The notes under the pieces: generated by a model
Seen by the model: only the letters and a program-made list of their open reading frames with translations
Databases searched by the model: none
Told to the model about the DNA's origin: nothing
Shown here: positions 1 to 4,554 of the stretch, one piece after another
Numbering within the stretch: the first letter of the stretch is position 1
Layout of the letters: every line of letters starts with the position of its first letter
Origin: Oscillospiraceae bacterium
Lineage (GTDB): Bacteria > Bacillota > Clostridia > Oscillospirales > Oscillospiraceae
Direction: 5' to 3'
Assembly (NCBI GenBank): GCA_017458885.1
Contig: JAFSZQ010000039.1
Location: 1 to 11,210, forward strand
Length of the DNA: 11,210 nt
Made by a program: the position numbers and the translations under genes

Positions 1-139
1 CATACGCCGCCCCCAGCGCCGCGCCGAGCGCGAGCCGGACGCGGCGGAATCCCCGCCCCGCGAGCCGCGCCGCGCCGAGCAGCAATAAGTAATCGAGCGC
101 AAAGTTCCACAGCGCCACGAGGTCCCAATAGACGATCAA
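1..139 (-). CDS. spoIIGA: SpoIIGA, sigma-E processing peptidase (N-terminal fragment)
   Basis: Only the first 46 codons are present; the gene runs off the left edge. SpoIIGA is the membrane-embedded aspartic protease that cleaves pro-sigma-E in the mother cell after the SpoIIR signal from the forespore. The translation reads LIVYWDLVALWNFALDYLLL, then an Arg/Leu/Ala-rich stretch with GRGFRRVRLALGAALGAAY. This matches the family's N-terminal signature: IVYxD, then an N in a hydrophobic helix, DYLLLL, a basic loop, and a GAxxGAxYA-type second helix. The start is a TTG at 139 (read as Met). A stop codon lies in frame three codons upstream, and GGTGA sits about 7 bases before the TTG. In Bacillus the gene heads an operon with sigE; the rest is outside the window. 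The catalytic Asp and the C-terminal domain cannot be checked. Confidence 0.82.
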   Translation of the reverse strand, partial: MIVYWDLVALWNFALDYLLLLGAARLAGRGFRRVRLALGAALGAAY

Positions 140-158
140 TGTGCTTCACCCGAGGACA

Positions 159-164
159 AGTATA
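159..164 (-). promoter_or_regulatory. Candidate -10 box for spoIIGA
   Basis: On the minus strand TATACT lies 20 bases before the TTG start of spoIIGA. No good SigA -35 hexamer is seen at 16-18 bases spacing. That would fit an activator-dependent promoter, since Bacillus spoIIG depends on Spo0A, but I do not see a convincing Spo0A box. This is a weak assignment based on the -10 match and position only. Confidence 0.35.
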
Positions 165-204
165 GCCTGTCAGGGGCGAGACATCGCGCGAAATCGGGGA
201 TGCG

Positions 205-226
205 CGCCTCCGGTCGCGCGGAGGCG
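205..226. repeat. GC-rich hairpin, 8-bp stem
   Basis: CGCCTCCG at 205-212 pairs perfectly with CGGAGGCG at 219-226 around a 6-base loop. It directly abuts the left arm of the long-range inverted repeat that starts at 227. No T-run follows on either strand, so it is unlikely to be an intrinsic terminator. Confidence 0.6.
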
Positions 227-257
227 GTTTCAGACTTCCGTAGAGAGAAAGACGCTT
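227..257 (+). repeat. Left arm of long-range inverted repeat
   Basis: TTTCAGACTTCC (228-239) is the exact reverse complement of GGAAGTCTGAAA (523-534). Inward of this 12-bp core the similarity continues imperfectly: 240-257 agrees with the reverse complement of 505-522 at 13 of 18 positions, ending in a shared ACGCTT. The two arms bound about 310 bases, which is the size and layout of a small terminal-inverted-repeat element. No target-site duplication could be established by eye. Confidence 0.65.
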
Positions 258-405
258 ATCGGCAACATTTCCTATGACTTTTCGGCTATCGCGTCTACAC
301 GACGCGGGTTTGCCCGTGCCAATTGGCATTTGCCACCCCTTATTCGACAATTGTGAAAACAGCAAAACGGAGCGACGCAAGCAGTTGGACACACAGAACC
401 ATCGC

Positions 406-420
406 GCCGCCGGAGGCGGC
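406..420. repeat. Short GC hairpin GCCGCC/GGCGGC
   Basis: GCCGCC (406-411) pairs with GGCGGC (415-420) around a 3-base loop, inside the palindrome-rich non-coding region. It may be part of the same repeat or structured element. Confidence 0.45.
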
Positions 421-469
421 AATCGTGGCGAAGTCAGTGAAGTTACGAAAACAGCGTATATTCTTCAAG

Positions 470-524
470 CCAAAAAAGGAAAACGCTTTCGCGGCACTGC
501 CCAAAAGCGTTTTCCTTTCTTTGG
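470..524. repeat. Long hairpin, about 20-bp stem with one bulge
   Basis: The arm at 470-489 (CCAAAAAAGGAAAACGCTTT) pairs with 504-524 over about 20 base pairs with a single bulged base and a 14-base loop. There is no T-run after the stem on either strand. The right arm is at the same time the inward part of the long-range inverted repeat, so the two pairings compete, which suggests a composite repeat rather than a simple terminator. Confidence 0.7.
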
Positions 525-528
525 AAGT

Positions 529-575
529 CTGAAAACGGTTCTTTCCTTTCAAGAAAAGGAAAGAACTGGTTTCAG
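529..575. repeat. Long hairpin, 21-bp stem just after the rarA operon
   Basis: GTTCTTTCCTTT (538-549) pairs perfectly with AAAGGAAAGAAC (555-566) around a 5-base loop. The stem extends outward with one G-T wobble and one mismatch to CTGAAA (529-534) against TTTCAG (570-575). It begins about 10 bases downstream of the stop of the 29-codon ORF on the minus strand, so it could help end or stabilise the rarA transcript. However, there is no proper T-run after it, and its outer arm belongs to the inverted repeat at 523-536. Confidence 0.7.
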
Positions 576-585
576 GTCACACCCC

Positions 586-675
586 TCACAAGTATGGCAG
601 CACCATGCTTGCCACAAACGACAGCACCATCACCGCGACCAGAACGATCGCCACGATGCGGGTCTTTCTGCTCAT
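586..675 (-). CDS. 29-residue single-span membrane peptide, unknown function
   Basis: The ATG at 675 overlaps the TGA of rarA (ATGA arrangement). It is preceded by a strong purine-rich ribosome site (AGGAGGGGGAGG) that lies inside the end of rarA. The product starts with a basic head (MSRKTR), continues as one hydrophobic helix (IVAIVLVAVMVLSFVASMVL) and ends in PYL, with TGA at 586-588. This is the shape of a one-span inner-membrane peptide with its N-terminus inside. I do not recognise the family. It is translationally coupled to rarA and is the last gene before the palindromic region. The strong Shine-Dalgarno sequence and clean membrane profile argue that it is real, although automatic annotation would usually skip something so short. 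Confidence 0.6.
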   Translation of the reverse strand: MSRKTRIVAIVLVAVMVLSFVASMVLPYL

Positions 676-1952
676 GCCTCCCCCTCCTTCGGCGTATGCT
701 TGATCTTCTCCCAGTAGCGCGCCGCCGCCTGTTCGGTCTTGTTGTCGCCGTAGCGGTAATAGCGCGCGTCCTTGATCGCGTCGGGCAGGTACTGCTGCGC
801 GACATAGTGGTTCGGGTAATCGTGCGGGTACTTGTAATTCTGGCGGTTGTCCATGCCCGTCGTGTCGGCGTGGACGTTCTGGAGCTGCCGCGGCACGTCG
901 CCCGTGCGCCCCGCCTTCACGTCCGCGCGCGCCGCGCCGATGGCTTCGACCACGCTGTTCGACTTCGGCGCGGTGGCAAGCAATATCGCCGCCTGCGCCA
1001 GCGGGAGCTGCGCTTCGGGCAGCCCGAGCTGCATCGCGGTATCGACGCAGGCTTTCACGATGGCGACCGCCTGCGGGTACGCGAGACCCACGTCCTCGCT
1101 CGCGGAGCAGAGCAATCTGCGGCAGGGCGTGATGAGGTCGCCCGCCTCCAGAAACCGCGCGAGATAGTGCAGCGCCGCGTCGGGGTCGCTCCCGCGCAGG
1201 GACTTCATCAGCGCGCTCGCGCAGTCGTACATCGCGTCGCCGCCCTTGTCGTAGCGCATCGCGCTGCGCTGGGCGAGCTGTAAGGCGTCTTCCCTTGTCA
1301 GCTTGAGCTTGCCGCGCTTCGGCTCCGCCGAGGCATAGAGCAGCTCGCAGGCGTTGATGGACTTGCGCACGTCGCCGCCGCAGCTCGTCGCGAGCTGCTC
1401 GGGCACGCCGTCCTCCCACGTCAGCGGCAGCTCGCTGCGCTCCTTGAGGATGTTCAGCGCGCGCAGCACGGCGGGGAGCGTCTCCTCGGGCGGGACGGAC
1501 TTGAACTCGAACACCGTCGAGCGCGAGAGCAGCGCGCCGTAGACGTAGAAATACGGATTCTCAGTCGTAGAGGCGATGAGCGTGATGGAGCCGTTTTCCA
1601 TGAACTCCAGCAGGCTCTGCTGCTGCTTTTTGTTGAAGTACTGTATCTCGTCGAGGTAGAGCAGTACGCCGCCCGGCGCCATGAACGTGCCCACGTCCGC
1701 GATGATGTCCTTGACGTCGGAGAGCGACGCGGTGGTGGCGTTGAGCTTGTGCAGCGTCTTGTTCGTGCGCGCGGCGATGATGTTCGCGATGGTGGTCTTC
1801 CCCGTGCCGGAGGGGCCGTAGAAGATCATGTTCGCGCTCGTGCCGGACTCGATGAGGCGGCGCAGCATACCGCCGCTGCCGATCAGGTGCTTCTGCCCCA
1901 CGACCTCGTCGAGAGACCGCGGGCGTATCTCGTCCGCAAGCGGTCGCTGCAT
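672..1952 (-). CDS. rarA: Replication-associated recombination protein A (RarA/MgsA), AAA+ ATPase
   Basis: The product is a 426-aa clamp-loader-like AAA+ ATPase, a usual length for RarA/MgsA/WRNIP1, which acts at stalled replication forks. It opens with the typical RPLADxxRPxxLDEVVGQ box. Walker A is GPSGTGKT (46-53), Walker B is LLYLDEIQ (97-104) and sensor 1 is STTEN (128-132). The arginine finger is in LLSRS (141-145) and sensor 2 is GGDVRKSIN (192-200). The C-terminal tetramerisation half contains SEDVGLAYPQA and ends with YKYPHDYPNHYVAQQYLP, a highly characteristic RarA segment. The start at 1952 has AGGAGG at 1962-1967. The gene follows the CofE-like gene by 27 bases, so it is probably co-transcribed with it, and its stop overlaps the small membrane ORF. 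All key residues appear intact. Confidence 0.96.
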   Translation of the reverse strand: MQRPLADEIRPRSLDEVVGQKHLIGSGGMLRRLIESGTSANMIFYGPSGTGKTTIANIIAARTNKTLHKLNATTASLSDVKDIIADVGTFMAPGGVLLYLDEIQYFNKKQQQSLLEFMENGSITLIASTTENPYFYVYGALLSRSTVFEFKSVPPEETLPAVLRALNILKERSELPLTWEDGVPEQLATSCGGDVRKSINACELLYASAEPKRGKLKLTREDALQLAQRSAMRYDKGGDAMYDCASALMKSLRGSDPDAALHYLARFLEAGDLITPCRRLLCSASEDVGLAYPQAVAIVKACVDTAMQLGLPEAQLPLAQAAILLATAPKSNSVVEAIGAARADVKAGRTGDVPRQLQNVHADTTGMDNRQNYKYPHDYPNHYVAQQYLPDAIKDARYYRYGDNKTEQAAARYWEKIKHTPKEGEA

Positions 1953-1979
1953 ACCGCGTCGCCTCCTTCGCTGAAACGA

Positions 1980-3179
1980 TCAGTTGGTGTAATTGTCGAA
2001 ATACCCCTGCACCAGCACGACGGGCGTGCCCTTGTCGCCGCTGCCGCTCGTCAGGTCGCACAGCGACGCGATCAGGTCGGTGAGCTGGCGCGGGGTCGTG
2101 CCCTCGCTCGCCATCTTGCCGACCAGCGCGCCCTGCTTCGCGCGGATGTCCGCGCTGATGGCGTCGCGCAGCGCCTCGCCTGACAAGTCTTTGTACTTGT
2201 CATCCGCGAGGTACTTGAGCTTCAGCTCGTTCGGCGTGCCGACCAGCCCGCTCGTGTACGCGGGGGAGGTGACGGGGTCGGCAAGCTCCCAAATTTTGCC
2301 CTGCGGGTCTTTGAACGCGCCGTCGCCGTAGACCATGACCTCGACCTTCGCGCCCGTGGCGGCGAGGATGTTCTTCTGGATATTCTCCACGACGCCCTGG
2401 CAGTCGCGCGGAAACAGCTTCACGGTGTCCTCGCTCGCCTTGTTCGAGCCGAGCAGGCCGTACTTCTCGTTGCAGCCGCTGCCGTTCACGCTCGCGGTCA
2501 GCAGCTCGTCCAGCCCGTAGACCGCCTTCGCGCCCGCCGCCTTGAGCAGCCGTTTTGTGCGCGCGCGGGAGTGGATGTCGGCGGCGATGACGTGGTCGGC
2601 GTACTTCAGGATGTCCGTCGCATGGTTGGCGAAGACGATCTCGCACGCCGCGCCGCAGCCCTCGACCAGCTCGGTGTAGTAGGCGACGTAGTTGACGCCG
2701 GTGAACTCGTGCTTCGGCTCGCCGAACAGCTCCGTGAAGCGCGCCGCGCTGAGCACGTCGCGGTACGGGTCGACGCCCGCCGCATCCACCGCGTCGAGGC
2801 TCACGAGCGCGTTGCCGACCTCGTCGGACGGGTAGCTCAACTGAATGACGACCTTCTTGCAGCCCTTGGCGATGCCGCGCAGCAGGATGGCGAAGCGGTT
2901 GCGGGAGAGGATCGGGAACACGACGCCGACCGTGCCGCCGCCGAGCTTTGCGCGCACGTCGGCGGCGATGTCGTCCACCGTGGCGTAGTTGCCCTGCGAG
3001 CGCGCGACGACGGACTCGGTGACGGCGATCACGTCGCGGTCGCGCAGCGCGAAGCCCTCCCCCTTTGCGGCCTCCAAAACGCTCTTCGTGACGATGGCGG
3101 CGATGTCGTCCCCCTTGCGGATGATGGGGCATCGGATGCCGCGGGAAACGGTGCCGACGTATCTCTCTGTGCTGCTCAT
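1980..3179 (-). CDS. F420-0:gamma-L-glutamate ligase (CofE)-like protein, long form
   Basis: This 399-aa protein resembles the F420_ligase family. The N-terminus has RCPIIRKGDDI (16-26), then DVIAVTESVVARSQGN (49-64), the family's GD-V-VVTE-KVVS-type segment. Further on are HSRARTKRLLKAAG (203-216) and VYGDGAFKDPQG with IWELADP (283-302), where CofE proteins carry nucleotide/metal-binding GD and DP motifs. Archaeal CofE adds glutamates to coenzyme F420 and is about 250 aa; this form is about 150 residues longer. No other F420 gene is visible here, so the substrate may be another carboxylated cofactor or peptide. The ATG at 3179 is preferred over an upstream ATG at 3269: GGGAGG lies at a good distance, and the longer start would fall inside the preceding gene and the promoter. 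Function by homology only. Confidence 0.75.
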   Translation of the reverse strand: MSSTERYVGTVSRGIRCPIIRKGDDIAAIVTKSVLEAAKGEGFALRDRDVIAVTESVVARSQGNYATVDDIAADVRAKLGGGTVGVVFPILSRNRFAILLRGIAKGCKKVVIQLSYPSDEVGNALVSLDAVDAAGVDPYRDVLSAARFTELFGEPKHEFTGVNYVAYYTELVEGCGAACEIVFANHATDILKYADHVIAADIHSRARTKRLLKAAGAKAVYGLDELLTASVNGSGCNEKYGLLGSNKASEDTVKLFPRDCQGVVENIQKNILAATGAKVEVMVYGDGAFKDPQGKIWELADPVTSPAYTSGLVGTPNELKLKYLADDKYKDLSGEALRDAISADIRAKQGALVGKMASEGTTPRQLTDLIASLCDLTSGSGDKGTPVVLVQGYFDNYTN

Positions 3180-3202
3180 GGTATGTCCTCCCGTCGTAGA
3201 TA

Positions 3203-3218
3203 TGTGGATTTTTCCACA
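3203..3218. promoter_or_regulatory. Inverted repeat at the cofE-like gene's transcription start
   Basis: TGTGGA (3203-3208) and TCCACA (3213-3218) form a perfect 6-base inverted repeat with a 4-base centre. It sits just at or after the expected transcription start of the CofE-like gene (the -10 is at 3227-3232), so it is a candidate operator or leader hairpin. The right half, TTTTCCACA (3210-3218), also fits the relaxed DnaA-box consensus TTWTNCACA. Confidence 0.35.
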
Positions 3219-3226
3219 ACCGAATA

Positions 3227-3232
3227 ATTTTA
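3227..3232 (-). promoter_or_regulatory. Extended -10 promoter for the cofE-like gene
   Basis: On the minus strand TGGTAAAAT gives an extended -10 (TGN plus TAAAAT) in a short AT-rich gap between the stop of the ttcA-like gene (3253) and the ATG at 3179. No good -35 lies at 17 bases, which an extended -10 can tolerate. It would let the CofE-rarA-small-ORF unit be transcribed separately from the ttcA-like gene. Confidence 0.5.
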
Positions 3233-3252
3233 CCATACCGTTTTCGATTTTT

Positions 3253-4092
3253 CTATTCAAAATTTTCATAATTTTCCAAAAACGTATGAACCTCGCCGCC
3301 CGACTTCCAGCCCGGGAAGGTGTCGATGTTGACCGTGTGGATGGCGTTGAACACGCTCTTCTCGACGTTCGGGTTCTGCGCGCGCAGCGAGCGGAGCAGC
3401 GCCTTGACCTCCTTGCGCTTGCTGAGGCGCTCGTTGTGCGCGCTCGCCTCCGTGAAGCGGCAGGCGCACTGGAGGAACGCCAGATCGTGATGCCGCGCCC
3501 ACGCGATGACGTCGTCCTCGTGCACGCGGTAGAGCGGGCGGATTAGCTCCATGCCGGGGAAGTTCTGGCTGTGCAGCTTCGGCGGCATCGCCTGAAGCTG
3601 TCCGCTCCAGAGCATCCCCATGACGGTCGTCTCGATGACGTCGTTGAAGTGGTGTCCGAGCGCGATCTTGTTGCAGCCCAGCTCGCGGGCTTTCGCGTAG
3701 AGGTGCCCGCGGCGCATCTTCGCGCAGAGGTAGCACGCGGAACGCGCCTGCGCGTTGGCGACGGCAAACACGTCGCTTTCAAAGATCGTGAGCGGGACGC
3801 GGAGCTTGTCCGCGTTCTCCTCGATGCGCGCGCGGTTCGCGGCGCTGTAGCCCGGGTCCATGCAGAGGTAGACCGCCTCGAACGGCGTATGCCCGTGGCG
3901 CGCAAGCTCCTGCATGAGCTTCGCGAGCAGCATGGAATCCTTCCCGCCGGAGACGCAGACGGCGATCCTGTCGCCCTTCTCCACCAGCGCGTATCGCTGC
4001 ACGGCGGTGATGAACGGCGTCCACAGCTCGCGCCGGTATTTTTTGACGATGCTGCGCTCCGCCTGCTCGTAAAACGCCAGCTCCCGCGCCAT
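3253..4092 (-). CDS. ttcA: TtcA-like tRNA 2-thiolation protein (PP-loop ATPase)
   Basis: This 279-aa protein belongs to the TtcA/TilS PP-loop group, which adenylates a tRNA base so that it can be thiolated; TtcA makes 2-thiocytidine at position 32. The PP-loop is SGGKDS (48-53) after the IAVCV strand. A CxxC pair lies at C120/C123 (ACYLCAKMRRG), and a third cysteine is available in FLQCACRF (C209 or C211). This is the three-cysteine pattern that holds a 4Fe-4S cluster in TtcA. GHHFNDVIETT (146-156) and LIRPLYRV (183-190) are also typical. The start at 4092 is preceded by AAAGGGGG. The gene has its own consensus promoter (4126-4154), divergent from tRNA-Leu. The group also contains paralogues of other specificity, so the exact modified base is inferred. 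Confidence 0.82.
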   Translation of the reverse strand: MARELAFYEQAERSIVKKYRRELWTPFITAVQRYALVEKGDRIAVCVSGGKDSMLLAKLMQELARHGHTPFEAVYLCMDPGYSAANRARIEENADKLRVPLTIFESDVFAVANAQARSACYLCAKMRRGHLYAKARELGCNKIALGHHFNDVIETTVMGMLWSGQLQAMPPKLHSQNFPGMELIRPLYRVHEDDVIAWARHHDLAFLQCACRFTEASAHNERLSKRKEVKALLRSLRAQNPNVEKSVFNAIHTVNIDTFPGWKSGGEVHTFLENYENFE

Positions 4093-4125
4093 CGCGCCGC
4101 CCCCTTTCCGTTGACTGTCGCTTTT

Positions 4126-4154
4126 ATTATAGGGAGCGCCCCGACGGTTTGCAA
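4126..4154 (-). promoter_or_regulatory. SigA promoter of the ttcA-like gene
   Basis: The -35 is TTGCAA (4149-4154) and the -10 is a perfect TATAAT (4126-4131), both read on the minus strand with a 17-base spacer. The start codon at 4092 follows about 26 bases after the expected transcription start. The promoter is back to back with that of tRNA-Leu. Confidence 0.8.
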
Positions 4155-4168
4155 CACAAATTTCGCGC

Positions 4169-4197
4169 TTGTGGCGCGCGGCGATCTGTGGTAGACT
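4169..4197 (+). promoter_or_regulatory. Promoter of tRNA-Leu
   Basis: TTGTGG (4169-4174) and TAGACT (4192-4197) are separated by 17 bases, with an additional TGG directly before the -10 (extended -10). The tRNA begins 11 bases after the -10, leaving a very short 5' leader. Confidence 0.6.
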
Positions 4198-4208
4198 GGT
4201 TGCGTCGC

Positions 4209-4291
4209 GCGGGTATGGCGGAATTGGCAGACGCGCCGGATTTAGGTTCCGGTGGGCGACCGTGCAGGTTCAAATCCTGTTACCCGCACCA
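4209..4291 (+). tRNA. tRNA-Leu (anticodon UAG)
   Basis: The gene spans 83 bases including an encoded CCA (4289-4291). The acceptor arms GCGGGTA (4209-4215) and TACCCGC (4281-4287) pair fully. The anticodon stem CCGGA/TCCGG encloses the loop TTTAGGT, giving anticodon TAG at 4243-4245. A short variable arm (GGGCGACCGT region) and the T-loop GGTTCAAATCC complete a class II leucine tRNA. It is followed at once by an intrinsic terminator. Confidence 0.96.
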
Positions 4292-4295
4292 AAAA

Positions 4296-4324
4296 AAAGA
4301 CGCCGTAAGGCGTCTTTCTTTTTT
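4296..4324. terminator. Bidirectional intrinsic terminator between convergent tRNAs
   Basis: AGACGCC (4298-4304) pairs with GGCGTCT (4309-4315) around GTAA. The stem is flanked by an A-run before and a T-rich run after it (TTCTTTTTT), so it can end transcription from both sides. Plus strand: tRNA-Leu. Minus strand: tRNA-Thr, whose CCA end at 4324 abuts it. Confidence 0.9.
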
Positions 4325-4399
4325 GGAGCTGGATGTCGGATTTGAACCGACGACCTCATGATTACGAATCAGGCGCTCTACCAGCTGAGCTAATCCAGC
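4324..4399 (-). tRNA. tRNA-Thr (anticodon CGU)
   Basis: The gene spans 76 bases with an encoded CCA (4324-4326). The acceptor GCTGGAT pairs with ATCCAGC, the D-arm is GCTC/GAGC, the T-arm is GTCGG TTCAAAT CCGAC, and the anticodon loop is TTCGTAA (anticodon CGT, plus-strand 4364-4366). The anticodon stem reads CCTGA against TCATG, so pairs 27-43 and 29-41 to 31-39 form but position 28-42 is a C-U mismatch. All other conserved positions look normal. It has its own consensus promoter and converges on tRNA-Leu. Confidence 0.94.
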
Positions 4400-4420
4400 G
4401 CGGCTCAACAGCCAAGGCGC

Positions 4421-4449
4421 ACTATAACACACTTTTTCGGTCAAGTCAA
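4421..4449 (-). promoter_or_regulatory. SigA promoter of tRNA-Thr
   Basis: TTGACT (4444-4449) and TATAGT (4421-4426), read on the minus strand, are separated by exactly 17 bases. Each hexamer differs from consensus at one position. The mature tRNA starts about 21 bases after the -10. Confidence 0.82.
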
Positions 4450-4495
4450 TCTTTTTTTGCATTTCCTCGCGCGCGCTTTGCAAAAGTTTTTCTGA

Positions 4496-4524
4496 TTGCT
4501 TTCCCCGCCGCCATCGTGTAAACT
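4496..4524 (+). promoter_or_regulatory. Promoter of the ParB-like/BMP gene
   Basis: TTGCTT (4496-4501) and TAAACT (4519-4524) are separated by 17 bases. The ribosome site AAGGAGGG and the ATG at 4555 follow, with a leader of about 24 bases. It is divergent from the tRNA-Thr promoter. Confidence 0.6.
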
Positions 4525-4554
4525 GGAGCCAACCACCCCCAAGGAGGGAACCCT

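Larger units (their letters stand above)
140..585. other. Non-coding, palindrome-rich intergenic region
   Basis: About 446 bases lie between the stop of the 29-codon ORF (586) and the start of spoIIGA (139) with no credible gene. The stretch is clearly less GC-rich than its neighbours and carries hairpins at 205-226, 406-420, 470-524 and 529-575. It also has a perfect 12-base palindrome TGCCAATTGGCA at 317-328, a short palindrome ACAATTGT at 347-354, and a long-range inverted repeat (227-257 with 505-536). The only open frames are short and read through the palindromes. It most resembles a dispersed repeat (MITE- or REP-like) inserted between two minus-strand genes, though a structured RNA is possible. 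Confidence 0.7.

Noticed and set aside
340..552. 70-codon minus-strand frame in the palindrome-rich region
   Set aside because: It lies wholly within the inverted repeats and has no good ribosome site. Its similarity to a frame at 141-356 simply reflects the two arms of the repeat.
529..575. Ordinary intrinsic terminator of the rarA operon
   Set aside because: The hairpin is strong and well placed, but no continuous T-run follows on the minus strand, and its arms are part of a larger repeat. It is recorded as a repeat instead.
586..1419. 277-codon minus-strand frame overlapping rarA
   Set aside because: Arg/Ala-rich shadow of rarA in another frame. Only its last 29 codons, with their own ATG and ribosome site, are kept as the small membrane ORF.
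3210..3218. DnaA box as a sign of a replication origin
   Set aside because: Only one relaxed 9-mer match, with no cluster of boxes, no AT-rich unwinding region and no dnaA/dnaN nearby.
3180..3269. 30-codon N-terminal extension of the CofE-like protein
   Set aside because: The extension overlaps the end of the ttcA-like gene and crosses the predicted promoter. The internal ATG at 3179 has a good GGGAGG site, and the family's N-terminus starts shortly after it.
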